64,000 bases of DNA from Salipaludibacillus sp047795645 (GTDB lineage: Bacteria; Bacillota; Bacilli; Bacillales; Salisediminibacteriaceae): the NCBI RefSeq assembly GCF_047795645.1, contig NZ_CP181045.1:2480001-2544000 (forward strand). Reading direction: 5' to 3'. Under the pieces are notes generated by a model. That model was not told the origin of the DNA. It ran no database searches and was given only the letters and a program-made list of their open reading frames with translations. Position numbers and translations under genes: made by a program. This document shows positions 1 through 9,180 of the stretch, one piece after another (the stretch's first letter is position 1; the number at the start of each line of letters is the position of its first letter).

Positions 1-2540
1 AAACTAATACTTGGCGCTCCATCAACAAGATGATACCATTGCCAATTTGATAAACCATCATGAGGAAATTGATTAAATAATGGGTGCTTGTTAATGATCA
101 TTCCCATTGTTGTGCTTTCCTGTGTCGGGAACCATAAGAAATTCCAAAAAATTGGTAGGTATTTTGTGGTAACTTCATCGTACTGATTACCGCCTTTAGC
201 CATTAACCAAACATTTCCTCCATCTAGTAAATATTGCACTACATCACGGGACATTTGATCCGTAATTGCTAATTTGGCATCTTCTTTTTTATAGCTCCGT
301 TCTTCAATACCAATCAATTCCTCAAATCTTGCACCATATAGATAAGATTGTAAAGAATTCATGTCTGTCCAAATATCCTTTACTCCTTTAGGTAAATCTG
401 TTCTACCAAAGGACCAAAAATCCCAACTATTTTCGATTGTTTCATGCTCATCATTTATCTTTAACTCCACATGCAAACGATACTGTGAGGAACCTTTAGT
501 CGATGTTTCAAAGTTGATTGTCCCAAGCCTACAATTTTCCCCGGCTTTTAAATTATTTAAATCCCATTCACCTTGGTCCAAAGTTTGCTCATCAACTCTC
601 ACTTCCCATGTTAGGCGACCTTGTTGGACATTCGCCCCATAGTTAGAAAGTTCAATATCAACTTCAGCGGTTTCACCGCCATAAAAGGTGCGTCTGTCAC
701 TGCGCATTAACATCACTCTATCATTATTAAACTGTTTAAAGTCTTTTGGCTCTATGACATTTTTGCTATCCCAAAAAACATCAAGAATCCCTGTTGTCGC
801 ATGACCTTGTCCAGGAAAATCACGAATATCTAGGAGTTGGATACCAGATAAATCTTTCGTACGTCTTGCTCTTTCCATAATCTCTTTATACGAACGAACC
901 ATGTGACTTCCTGTAACTTTTTTAAACTCTTCTACTCTGTCATTCCAACCTTTTCCTTCTAAAGATTCATTAAAGGTTTCTAACCATGAAGGTTGCAAAT
1001 GACCGGTAAACTTATCAGAGAGATTTGGATCAACATACATTGTAAATTGTCCATGCTCGTGTCCGATTACTGGTTTGTCTACTAACTTTGGGAGTTCTCG
1101 GTAATCTTCTGTAGTATCTGGTGACCCTGCATATGGAAGTGCATAAGGAGGGTGCCAATTTAAAGATTGAATGAAAAAGTCTCCTTCACGGTCATGAACG
1201 GGAAGTTGACCAAACCCTGTATTATCTGTAAACAATCTTGTAGGGTCTTTCTTCCTTGCTAATTCTACTAACTCATTTAACAATGGATGCCCACTTGCAC
1301 TTATTAATTCATTTCCAAGTGCCATCATGACAAAAGAAGGATGTTCATTCAGATGTTCAATTATCCGGACAAGCTCTCTCGTTAAAAATTCATGTACTTC
1401 AACGGGAGGCGCTGTTTCACGTTCCAAATAATGAAATGACCAATGTGGCAATTCCGTTTGTACGAGCATTCCCTCTTCATCTGCAGCTTCCCAAAATGGC
1501 TTTGGTGCAGACCATCCATGTAAACGAACATGATTATAGCCATGCTCTTTTACTATTTTAAACTGTTTTTTGTAATGCTCTTTATCCCATGATGGATAAC
1601 CAGTCATCGGAAAAACACAGCAATCGACATATCCACTTAAAAATACTGGTTGTTCATTCAATAGAAATTGTTTTCCTACCGCTTTAAAATCCCGCAACCC
1701 TATTCGATGATTTTTACAGTCAATCGTCTCGTTATTTTCCATTAGTTTAATAGATACATCATATAATGAAGGAGTTTTGTCAGACCATACCTCAGCATTT
1801 TCGCCCATATCAATATGTAGATCCACTGACTCCAATTGCTGATTGCCATTCAGTTGGTGTGATACAGTTACTGGTTTCATTGCACCTTTATTGATGACTA
1901 CATTAACACTGTAAGTTTTATTGCTCGAGCGGCCTTCTCCAAGATCTACTTCCGCTCTTATATTGAATTGCTTTGGACTTTCTTCTTGCAAAAACATTAC
2001 CTTGCTAAAATGAGAAGAAGGAAACGACTCTATTTTTACTCCTCCAGTAATTCCGCCCCAATTTGTTGCCGTGTGATAAGAATGAATGTGGCTTTCCATA
2101 AGGGGAATATGAAGACGATTATCAACAGAAATAACTAACTTCTGAGTTTTGCCATGCTCGAGAAATGGAGTGATATCAAACTGGTGGTCCGTTACAAGTC
2201 CCTCACCATTACCTACAAAATCTCCATCTATCCATACACTAGTAAACCAGTGAACACCCGACATCACTAAACGATGATGTTGATTTTCTGGAAGTGAAGA
2301 AGTATCTAACTCGATAGAATACCACGCCTTGCCGATGTATTCTCTTTCTTTTTTCCACGTCCCTAAAGGGAAGTGGTCACCATTTGTTTTTCCAAAGCCT
2401 TGTTCTTCCCATGATCCCGGAACATTAATGACGTCCAAAGAATCTTCGAAACGATGACCTTCAACTTCTATTTCATCGGTTGGATCTAAAACAAATTTCC
2501 ATTCACCATCTAATGAAAGTGATTCTCTTGTATTATTCAT
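1..2540 (-). CDS. Glycoside hydrolase family 2 protein, C-terminus cut by window edge
   Basis: The minus-strand frame is open from an ATG at 2540 to base 1 without a stop, so about 846 residues are visible and the C-terminus is missing. An AAGGAGGA ribosome site sits about 10 bases before the ATG. The N-terminus reads as a GH2 sugar-binding domain (LDGEWKF near residue 10). It is followed by the immunoglobulin-like domain and a TIM barrel carrying a GNE acid/base motif (near base 1310) and a GHEHGQF segment (near base 1055) that probably holds the nucleophile Glu. There is no signal peptide, so it is probably cytoplasmic. Family members cleave beta-galactosides, beta-glucuronides or similar terminal sugars; the specificity cannot be read from the sequence. 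It is separate from the hexuronate cluster at 35-54 kb but may serve the same glycans. Confidence 0.9.
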   Translation of the reverse strand, partial: MNNTRESLSLDGEWKFVLDPTDEIEVEGHRFEDSLDVINVPGSWEEQGFGKTNGDHFPLGTWKKEREYIGKAWYSIELDTSSLPENQHHRLVMSGVHWFTSVWIDGDFVGNGEGLVTDHQFDITPFLEHGKTQKLVISVDNRLHIPLMESHIHSYHTATNWGGITGGVKIESFPSSHFSKVMFLQEESPKQFNIRAEVDLGEGRSSNKTYSVNVVINKGAMKPVTVSHQLNGNQQLESVDLHIDMGENAEVWSDKTPSLYDVSIKLMENNETIDCKNHRIGLRDFKAVGKQFLLNEQPVFLSGYVDCCVFPMTGYPSWDKEHYKKQFKIVKEHGYNHVRLHGWSAPKPFWEAADEEGMLVQTELPHWSFHYLERETAPPVEVHEFLTRELVRIIEHLNEHPSFVMMALGNELISASGHPLLNELVELARKKDPTRLFTDNTGFGQLPVHDREGDFFIQSLNWHPPYALPYAGSPDTTEDYRELPKLVDKPVIGHEHGQFTMYVDPNLSDKFTGHLQPSWLETFNESLEGKGWNDRVEEFKKVTGSHMVRSYKEIMERARRTKDLSGIQLLDIRDFPGQGHATTGILDVFWDSKNVIEPKDFKQFNNDRVMLMRSDRRTFYGGETAEVDIELSNYGANVQQGRLTWEVRVDEQTLDQGEWDLNNLKAGENCRLGTINFETSTKGSSQYRLHVELKINDEHETIENSWDFWSFGRTDLPKGVKDIWTDMNSLQSYLYGARFEELIGIEERSYKKEDAKLAITDQMSRDVVQYLLDGGNVWLMAKGGNQYDEVTTKYLPIFWNFLWFPTQESTTMGMIINKHPLFNQFPHDGLSNWQWYHLVDGAPSIS

Positions 2541-2756
2541 CAAGTACACGTCCTCCTTAAAATAGACAACTTCGTATAAGCTTATTTTAACGCTTAAATA
2601 ATCGTCCTACAATTCACTATTAAAAGAATATAATGGAGGATATTCGGATCCTATTTAGCAGGAAAGTATTTAAAGAGGTTATTTTAATACGATCGTCGGC
2701 TTAGTTTAACCTTTAGCGAGTTCATTTGGAATAGAAGGGGGTAACAAGATTCATCA

Positions 2757-2919
2757 ACTTGCTGAATTTTTTTCAAAACCGCTCCCTGATAATAATTGGA
2801 CAAAAAGAGCATTTGAAAAAGGTTGTTAAGTATGTAGCCATGTCGGAGCCTTCGTATCATGCACAAGACACCTCCTCAACTTGCGCAATTCTCTTCAAAA
2901 CCACTCCCTAATAAATAAA
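2757..2919. repeat. Pair of imperfect ~40-bp direct repeats in an intergenic gap
   Basis: In the non-coding stretch between the GH2 start and the next gene, a segment beginning CAACTTGCTGAATTTTTTTC (about 2757-2800) recurs as CAACTTGCGCAATTCTCTTC (about 2877-2918). Both copies continue into CAAAACCNCTCCCTNATAA. Copies are about 118 bases apart and clearly related. No gene is supported here; the 60-codon frame at 2684-2866 has no homology I recognise. Confidence 0.5.
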
Positions 2920-2923
2920 AAAA

Positions 2924-2962
2924 AAGACTGTCACCCAAAATAATTTGGACAACAGTCTCTCT
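2924..2962 (-). terminator. Rho-independent terminator of the MMPL operon
   Basis: Read on the minus strand, AGACTGT and ACAGTCT pair around an inner TTTGG-less arm pair CCAAA/TTTGG, and the hairpin is followed by an eight-base T run. It lies just after the stop codon at 2976. Confidence 0.8.
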
Positions 2963-2975
2963 TACTTGCTATACC

Positions 2976-4805
2976 TTATCTAAACAGATCCATCAACCGA
3001 CCCCAGAATCCCTTTTCTTCTTCTTCCACTTCTTCATTTGATTCCTGTTCTTCCTTTTCAATACTATCTGTTTTAATCATAAATTGTACCGAGTTTATCT
3101 TCTCGTTTTCAGTCGAAACAAAAGATACAGCTTCGAAATCAGAATTATCAAAATCAGCAAGCAACTGATCAACTTCCTCTTGCATTTGTTCAGGCATATC
3201 CTTTGTAGATTCATATAATGTATCTGTACCGTCATCAAGCTCATCCGCTCCAGTTTCTAGTCCACCGGTTCCACCTGACAATTCCACAATTCCATCATGG
3301 ATTTCGTTGTACGAATTAGATAATTGACCAACCCCATCTGTATAACTTAGTAGTCCAGCATGAAACTCTTTATAATTACTAGACAATGACTCCAAACCTT
3401 CTTGCAATTCACCTATAGAGTCTGCCACATCCATATCATCTAGTGAAGATGCAATCTCTGTTGCCATCGATCCCATGGTGTTCGCCATTTCCGTAAGCGA
3501 TCCACTAACTTCGTTGAGCGTTGGTTCCACTGCCTCAAAGGCTTCCTGTACCGCGGAATACGTTCCTTTTGCAGTGCGGGCAGCCGCATAAGTCTCAACC
3601 AATTGGTCCACTACATCACTATCTGCACCGCTCATATATAATCCTTCTATTTCTTCTTCTGTTATCTCATAGTCTGGAATTGCCACCATTTCATCATTTA
3701 ACGTGCTGTAAGCCATGGTGTAGTTCTCACTTAATTCCGTTAATCCACCTGCTGCTTGATGAAGTCCTTCCGCTAATTGAGACAGTCCTCCAGGAAGTTC
3801 TTTCAGTTCAGTCAAATCCATCTCGCCTGAACTTTCACTAAGAGAAGTACTCATCGTTGCTAGGCCTTCGTCAATCGATACCGATGCATCAACTAGTTCG
3901 TTGGATGAACCATCAATTTCCGAAATACCCGTTTTGTATTGCTCAGAACCATCACGCAGATTTAATACACCACGATTTAACTCAGAAACACCAGAATTTA
4001 ATTCCCCAAGACCATTACTTATCTCTTTAATTCCGTCCGTTAATTCCTGCATTTCACCAGTCATTTCGCCCATGTCCGGTCCTTCGATCGCCATCGATTG
4101 CGGAATTGCAGCTATTTCGATGCCCTCTAGTTCAAAATCAACTGCATCAGCTTTTATATTTAGCTCTCCAGCTTGTTCAGGCATAACAGAAAAAGTTACT
4201 TGCTTGTTTTTACCAGCATTTGCAACTACTCCATCTTCCGCCTCGATGTTGTCAAAAATTTCAGGTTCTAGGTTGAGTGAAATTTGCACCATGTAGTTTT
4301 CAAAAAATACACTATCAACACTCTCATTTGCAGATGTTTGAATATTTATTTCTACTTCGCCATCTTTACCTACAAGTTCGTTTGGGTTTATTTGCTTCCC
4401 ATCTAGTAAATAAGAAATCGTAATATCCCATGGTAAGTCTGCGTCATTCTTATCGCCTTGATAATAAAATTTGCCCTCCGGTGCAGTAACTTCGACCGTA
4501 TCTTCTTTTTGCTCGATTTCCGATAGATCAGTTAGATTTTTCAGGTTAGAATACGTACCATAATCGACAATATTTCCTTCTTCCACCACATCAAAAATAT
4601 TCACCACATAAACTTCTTGCCGCTCGCCAGAAGAGGTTAGCGTTGCATACACTACCTCATCTTTGGATGAATATTGTCCGGCATTTTGTGACTGTCCTTC
4701 TTCTGCTGCCACTCGTTCGCCTCCAGTTGCAGTTAATAGAAATGACGGCAATACAAGGGCTATGGCCATGAAAACGTGGACTATCCGTTTAATTCTCATT
4801 ATCAT
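2976..4805 (-). CDS. Secreted coil-rich protein with YhgE-like repeats, partner of the MMPL exporter
   Basis: 609 residues. An N-terminal signal peptide (basic MIMRIKR, then a hydrophobic stretch to about residue 27) precedes a beta-rich domain up to about residue 245. A long helical region follows with repeated L..G...L..G heptad-like patterns, such as ELNSGVSELNRGV and ELSGGTGGLETGADEL, typical of YhgE/Pip-type proteins. The end is an acidic EEVEEEEKG tail and a short amphipathic helix. There is no clear C-terminal membrane anchor. It follows the MMPL transporter gene with a 30-base gap, so the two are surely cotranscribed. I infer an extracellular accessory role in transport across the thick cell wall; substrate unknown. 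Confidence 0.75.
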   Translation of the reverse strand: MIMRIKRIVHVFMAIALVLPSFLLTATGGERVAAEEGQSQNAGQYSSKDEVVYATLTSSGERQEVYVVNIFDVVEEGNIVDYGTYSNLKNLTDLSEIEQKEDTVEVTAPEGKFYYQGDKNDADLPWDITISYLLDGKQINPNELVGKDGEVEINIQTSANESVDSVFFENYMVQISLNLEPEIFDNIEAEDGVVANAGKNKQVTFSVMPEQAGELNIKADAVDFELEGIEIAAIPQSMAIEGPDMGEMTGEMQELTDGIKEISNGLGELNSGVSELNRGVLNLRDGSEQYKTGISEIDGSSNELVDASVSIDEGLATMSTSLSESSGEMDLTELKELPGGLSQLAEGLHQAAGGLTELSENYTMAYSTLNDEMVAIPDYEITEEEIEGLYMSGADSDVVDQLVETYAAARTAKGTYSAVQEAFEAVEPTLNEVSGSLTEMANTMGSMATEIASSLDDMDVADSIGELQEGLESLSSNYKEFHAGLLSYTDGVGQLSNSYNEIHDGIVELSGGTGGLETGADELDDGTDTLYESTKDMPEQMQEEVDQLLADFDNSDFEAVSFVSTENEKINSVQFMIKTDSIEKEEQESNEEVEEEEKGFWGRLMDLFR

Positions 4806-4835
4806 TTCTCCTTTGAAATTCTTCCAGTAAGACTC

Positions 4836-6896
4836 TTACTTTTTATAAAAATCTGCTTTAAAAGTCGTTTTATCAATAACTTTATCAAATACCAATACCA
4901 TGGCTGGGAGGAAAAAAACAACCATAATAAACGCTAGTAATGCTCCCCTTCCAAGTAGTAACCCAATCGAACCTACAATTGGATTGGTTGAAGTAATCCA
5001 TAAGATAAAGCCAACACTAGATAGAATCGAAGCGGAAATTGCAATCGAGAAAATTTTCTCATCTATTGTTTTCTTAACAGCCTCAAGTGCTGTCATTTCC
5101 TTACGATTCTCTTTATAAGCTTCCATGAACAGAATTGCATAATCAACCGTCGCGGCAAGCTGTACCGTACTAATAATCAAGTAACCTACATAAACCAATG
5201 GAGAATCAGTAAAGTATGGAACAGCTAAATTCAGCCAAACAGATGATTGAATCGTTAATAGTAGTATCAGCGGAATAGAAATAGATTTAAATGTGACCAA
5301 CAAAACAATCGCAATTGCAATGATTGTCAGCCAATTGACAAGTCTGTTATCTTTTTGCACGATATCTCTCATATCATATAAAGTCACGCTCTCACCAAGT
5401 GTATAAATCTCATCACCATAATAGGCTGCAGCCTTCTCTTGCACAGATTCGACTAGGGAGAAAGCTTTATCCCCCTCTGTTCCCGCATTTGTATGAAGGA
5501 TAATCCTACTGTACTTATCAGAATAAAATTCCTCCGTTATTGATTCCTCTAAAAATTCTGATGGAATGACAGAGCTGACTGAATTTACATAAGAAAGAAC
5601 ACTTGTGACAGGTTCAAGATTTTCTAAATCGTAAACAAGATCTTCTTCCTTTGCGACATCTCCTTTTGGAACGAGTAACACCATCGGAGTAAATTCCTCA
5701 AACGTCTCTTCAACTTTAGTTTTGTCCCCACCTGCACGAGTTTCTTCTGGTTGATCCCCGTTTCCATAAGTGAAATTCGTGTTGCTCTGTGCCAAGAACG
5801 CAGGAATAATCGCTATTAATACAAGTATTATGACAGGTATTCTTATTTTAACAACACTATTGCCAATTTTCTTGAAGCTTGGTAGCAAAGGTTTGTGCTG
5901 TGTTTTATCAATCCATTTATAAAATAAAACTGTTAAAGCCGGTAAAAATACCATGACACTTATGAAACTTAACACAATTCCTTTAACAAGATTTACACCT
6001 AAATCAGAACCAATCTCAAAGTTCATAAATGTTAGTGCCATAAAACCAAAAAACGTCGTCGCTGCACTAGCTGCAATGGCAGGGAATGATTTCTTCATTG
6101 CAAGGCGCATCGCTTCAACGGGATCTTCATGTTTCTGTCGATAATCTGAAAAACTATGCAGTAAAAAAATAGCATAATCAAGGGATACCGCAAGCTGCAG
6201 AATCGGAGCAACTGATTGGGTTATGAATGATACTTCTCCAATAAAAATGTTTGTCCCTAAGTTTATTAGAACGGAAACCCCAATTGCTGTGAGGAAAAAA
6301 ACTGGTTCCAACCAAGACCTTGTAGATACGATCAAAATCAAAATAATAATTGGTACTAACAACGCTGCGGCATACATCGATTCTGCCCCAGCCATTTCTT
6401 GTGCAATAGCAGTATCGAGCGCTTCTCCTTCCATCGCGTTTTCTTCACCAATCAGTTCGTAAATAGCATTGGTTATTGCTACTTCATCACCATCTCGAAT
6501 GCTGAAGGAAATTATAGCTTTATCATCCTTAAAATACGTCTCCACTGTATCCTTATCAGCTATTTCTAGTGGTGTTTTTATATCGACCGCATCATCTAAC
6601 CACGTGACATCATTCACGCCATCGATAGCAGCTAACTTTTCTTTTACTTGAAGTGCTTCTTGGACTGATACATCGTTTATCATCACTCTTGTATTAGGCA
6701 CGGAGCCTTCAAATTCCTCTTCCATGATTTCCATGGAAATTGTTGACCTTGCATCATCCGGCAAATAATCAACCATATTGTAATTGACAGACACAGAAAA
6801 TTGCACGATGGAGCTTATAACTGCAATGACAATAAACGTAATGACAATTAATTTATTATGTTTTAATATTCGTGCTGCTATGTCGATCGAAAACAT
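4836..6896 (-). CDS. MMPL/RND family transporter
   Basis: 686 residues with the classic RND layout. TM1 lies near residues 12-33, followed by a soluble extracytoplasmic loop, five to six membrane segments (about 175-360), a second large loop (about 375-520) and a second membrane block to the C-terminus. The D-Y pairs in LAVSLDYAIFLLHSF and LAATVDYAILFMEAY mark TM4 and TM10, where MMPL proteins carry their proton-relay residues. Length matches Gram-positive YdfJ-like proteins (about 700). It is the first gene of an operon with the secreted coil protein and is divergent from a TetR regulator. Related exporters move lipids, fatty acids or other hydrophobic compounds; the actual substrate is unknown. 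Confidence 0.9.
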   Translation of the reverse strand: MFSIDIAARILKHNKLIVITFIVIAVISSIVQFSVSVNYNMVDYLPDDARSTISMEIMEEEFEGSVPNTRVMINDVSVQEALQVKEKLAAIDGVNDVTWLDDAVDIKTPLEIADKDTVETYFKDDKAIISFSIRDGDEVAITNAIYELIGEENAMEGEALDTAIAQEMAGAESMYAAALLVPIIILILIVSTRSWLEPVFFLTAIGVSVLINLGTNIFIGEVSFITQSVAPILQLAVSLDYAIFLLHSFSDYRQKHEDPVEAMRLAMKKSFPAIAASAATTFFGFMALTFMNFEIGSDLGVNLVKGIVLSFISVMVFLPALTVLFYKWIDKTQHKPLLPSFKKIGNSVVKIRIPVIILVLIAIIPAFLAQSNTNFTYGNGDQPEETRAGGDKTKVEETFEEFTPMVLLVPKGDVAKEEDLVYDLENLEPVTSVLSYVNSVSSVIPSEFLEESITEEFYSDKYSRIILHTNAGTEGDKAFSLVESVQEKAAAYYGDEIYTLGESVTLYDMRDIVQKDNRLVNWLTIIAIAIVLLVTFKSISIPLILLLTIQSSVWLNLAVPYFTDSPLVYVGYLIISTVQLAATVDYAILFMEAYKENRKEMTALEAVKKTIDEKIFSIAISASILSSVGFILWITSTNPIVGSIGLLLGRGALLAFIMVVFFLPAMVLVFDKVIDKTTFKADFYKK

Positions 6897-6924
6897 CTCC
6901 TTCTTGCATACATTTCATCATATA

Positions 6925-6955
6925 ATTATAATGACACTGTGTTGGTTTAGCAACA
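6925..6955 (-). promoter_or_regulatory. Promoter of the MMPL operon with overlapping palindrome
   Basis: On the minus strand, TTGCTA (6953-6948) and TATAAT (6930-6925) are separated by exactly 17 bases, a good SigA promoter. The -35 is embedded in TGTTG-N6-CAACA (6940-6955), a palindrome well placed to act as an operator for the divergent TetR repressor. ACACAGTGT also lies in the spacer. Confidence 0.65.
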
Positions 6956-6983
6956 AACAGTTTATTATCATATGTTATTTACC

Positions 6984-7006
6984 CAACAAAAACGTTTTTT
7001 GTGTTG
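6984..7006. promoter_or_regulatory. Second CAACA/TGTTG inverted repeat in the divergent intergenic region
   Basis: CAACA (6984-6988) and TGTTG (7002-7006) flank a near-perfect AAAAACGTTTTT centre. The arms match those of the palindrome at 6940-6955, in opposite order, suggesting a second site for the same regulator. A TATAAT at 7194-7199 is a likely -10 for the rightward tetR gene, though its -35 is weak. Confidence 0.4.
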
Positions 7007-7247
7007 AATATGTATCGAGAAAAATCTCATAAACCCTTTTTAAAATTATTTTCGCAGCTAGTTTTTTCATCCTACGGATAAACTTTACTTTGCTACATAT
7101 AGACAGCAAATTCGTACATATAAATCCATCCTTCCGACACATAACAAATTCCGATAAAATTCACAGCGCGTCCACTCGTTTCCTAGTTTAAGTTATAATA
7201 CTAAAAAATTGATAATTTCCTAAGCAATAAGAAAGGAATGATTTCCA

Positions 7248-7817
7248 TTGAATTCGAAATTAGACAGAAGAAAAAAATATACGAGAATGGTTTTGAAGGA
7301 AAGCTTAATGAAACTACTAAAAGTAAAGTCTATTTCAACCGTTACAGTAAAAGAGATATGTGCCCTTGCTGATATCAACAGATCAACTTTCTACTCTCAT
7401 TATCAGGACCAGTTTGATCTTCTCAATCAAATAGAGGAAGAAATTATTGAGGATATGAATGAAACACTTACAGCTTATAATTTTAATCAAGATGAAGAAA
7501 CGTTAAAAATGATAGAAAAGATCGTCGAGTATGTGGCCGAGAACAGTGATGTTTGTTCAACCCTCTTTAATGAGCATGGTGATTCTAGCTTTAAAAAGAG
7601 AATAATGAAGGTTGCTAGTGAGCACACAGTCAAAAATGCCTTATCTATTTATCCTATCGATTCAGAAATCTCTGAGTACGTCAGTATATTTGCAATCAGC
7701 GGCAGCATTCATTTATTAGAAAATTGGCTGAAAAATGGGATGGACAAACCTCCAAAAGAAATGGCCGAACTTATTTCTAACCTTACAAACAAAGGACTTT
7801 CATATTTACAAGAGTAA
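7248..7817 (+). CDS. TetR/AcrR family transcriptional regulator
   Basis: 189 residues with a TTG start preceded by GAAAGGA at about 7231. The ATG at 7238 is in another frame, so TTG decides the start. The N-terminal helix-turn-helix (about residues 20-50, KSISTVTVKEICALADINRS then TFYSHYQDQFDLL) is typical of the TetR branch near YbiH/DhaS. The C-terminal ligand domain is divergent, as usual. Its divergent position next to the MMPL operon, and palindromes on the shared intergenic region, suggest that it represses the exporter until an inducer binds. Confidence 0.85.
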   Translation: MNSKLDRRKKYTRMVLKESLMKLLKVKSISTVTVKEICALADINRSTFYSHYQDQFDLLNQIEEEIIEDMNETLTAYNFNQDEETLKMIEKIVEYVAENSDVCSTLFNEHGDSSFKKRIMKVASEHTVKNALSIYPIDSEISEYVSIFAISGSIHLLENWLKNGMDKPPKEMAELISNLTNKGLSYLQE

Positions 7818-7872
7818 AAGCGCAGTAAAAGTTTTTTAGTCGTAAATTTTTTGTTATAGCATTCCACATATT

Positions 7873-7913
7873 TAAACGGCACAATTCATCATAAAGACGA
7901 ATTGTACCGTTTA
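7873..7913. terminator. Bidirectional terminator between tetR and ric
   Basis: AAACGG-C-ACAATTC pairs with GAATTGT-A-CCGTTT around an 11-base loop; it has one mismatch and is AT-rich on both sides. It lies between two convergent genes. Confidence 0.65.
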
Positions 7914-7934
7914 TTGTATAGATAAGGTGAAGAA

Positions 7935-8642
7935 TTAAGCTCGAACAACAGATCGCGGAAATAACACATTATTTTCTAAATGAATGTGGTCAAACATATC
8001 TGATTCTAAGTTTTCAAGGCGGCTGTAAACAAGTCGATAAGACCCACATGCACCTTCTGGTGGCGTAAAATCATTGGTGATCTCTCGTAATTCTTTAAGA
8101 ATATCACCAGCATGACTATGTTCATTTTCTAACTCATCCACTACCTTTTGTAACTTTGCATAATTTTCATCGGTTGGATTTTCTTCAAGGGTCAAGATAA
8201 GGGGGAAATCTGAAGTTTCTTCTTTCATTAGATGCTGTTCAAGTTCCACCTTTAATTCATTGAACAATTTATGCACTCTACCTAAATGTGGATGTTCCGC
8301 TCCATGTACACGAAATACTTTTGTAACATATGGACTTAATTGCGGAAGTTCTTCGTTTAAATATCTGTGGTGCTTGTTAACAATATGATCAATCAGCTCA
8401 CCGTTTGATGCATTGTCCCAGTCTATTGTAGTGTTGTGTAACGCCTTTGTCTCTTGATAAAGTGTATTAAGGTTTCCTATAACTTCATCAGCTGATAGAT
8501 TTTTTTCGTTAATCGCCTCTAAAAGTGGTCGATTACCTCCACAACAAAAATCAATTCTATAAGACTTAAATAGATCACCTGCTTTAGGGAATGTTTTAAC
8601 TATTTCTCCAACATTTGAAGTCTCTGTAAATGTTCTCTCCAT
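7935..8642 (-). CDS. ric: Iron-sulfur cluster repair di-iron protein (Ric/ScdA/YtfE family)
   Basis: 235 residues, the usual family length. The N-terminal DUF542/ScdA domain carries the signature FCCGG at about residues 32-36. The C-terminal hemerythrin-like four-helix domain carries His residues in HKHHRYL, HGAEHPHLG, HSHAG and DHIHLENNVLFPR, which bind a di-iron centre. The family repairs iron-sulfur clusters damaged by nitric oxide or oxidative stress and may itself turn over NO, in the cytoplasm. It is a single gene bounded by a terminator. A Fnr-type palindrome 67 bases upstream fits control by oxygen or nitrosative stress. Confidence 0.92.
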   Translation of the reverse strand: MERTFTETSNVGEIVKTFPKAGDLFKSYRIDFCCGGNRPLLEAINEKNLSADEVIGNLNTLYQETKALHNTTIDWDNASNGELIDHIVNKHHRYLNEELPQLSPYVTKVFRVHGAEHPHLGRVHKLFNELKVELEQHLMKEETSDFPLILTLEENPTDENYAKLQKVVDELENEHSHAGDILKELREITNDFTPPEGACGSYRLVYSRLENLESDMFDHIHLENNVLFPRSVVRA

Positions 8643-8708
8643 GGTATTACCTCCATATGATTATAAATTTTTTCTTAAATAAAGGATACCAAGTAATTAC
8701 TGTCTACC

Positions 8709-8726
8709 TAGTGATATACATCACTA
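8709..8726. promoter_or_regulatory. CRP/Fnr-type palindrome upstream of ric
   Basis: The 18-base site TAGTGATATACATCACTA has GTGA-N6-TCAC arms, the spacing and core used by Crp/Fnr-family regulators (Bacillus Fnr TGTGA-N6-TCACA). It lies 67-84 bases before the ric start codon. Which family member binds is not knowable from the window. Confidence 0.55.
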
Positions 8727-8830
8727 CCAGGCAATTTATCTAATATTATATGTTTAATTATTCAATTTTTTAAGTACCCCTTTTGCTCAGAATCCTCGCT
8801 CAAACAAAATTAATGTTTGATATCACATTT

Positions 8831-9180
8831 GCGTTCCCTTCTCAGAGAAACTCGGTTTGAACGTAACGGTATTCTCGCTTCCGTTCCCTTCTCAGAGAGA
8901 CTCGGTTTGAACGTAACGGTATTCTCGCTTCCGTTCCCTTCTCAGAGAAACTCGGTTTGAACGTAACGGTATTCTCGCTTCCGTTCCCTTCTCAGAGAGA
9001 CTCGGTTTGGACGTAACGGTATTCTCGCTTCCGTTCCCTTCTCAGAGAAACTCGGTTTGAACGTAACGGTATTCTTGCTTCCGTTCCCTTCTCAGAGAGA
9101 CTCGATTTGGACGTAACGGTATTCTCGCTTCCATTCCCTTCTCAGAGAGACTCGGTTTGAACGTAACGGTAATCGCATTT
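8831..9180. repeat. Seven tandem copies of a 50-bp repeat
   Basis: A CNTTCCCTTCTCAGAGA unit recurs at exact 50-base steps beginning at 8831, 8881, 8931, 8981, 9031, 9081 and 9131; only the end of the last copy diverges. Copies 1, 3 and 5 carry GAGAAAC, while 2, 4, 6 and 7 carry GAGAGAC, so the array looks built from a 100-bp dimer. Each unit can form a small hairpin between AACGG and CCGTT. Fifty is not a multiple of three and no frame stays open. There are no spacers, so it is not CRISPR. Confidence 0.95.

Noticed and set aside
361..642. 93-codon plus-strand frame
   Set aside because: It lies antisense within the GH2 gene, has no ribosome site and has a composition typical of a shadow frame.
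2684..2866. 60-codon minus-strand frame
   Set aside because: No recognisable product and it crosses one of the intergenic direct repeats; likely chance.
3521..4296. Two plus-strand frames of 106 and 131 codons
   Set aside because: Both are antisense to the heptad-repeat region of the secreted coil protein, whose codon pattern leaves the opposite strand open.
8831..9180. CRISPR array
   Set aside because: Copies are head-to-tail with no unique spacers and no cas genes are near; it is a simple tandem array.
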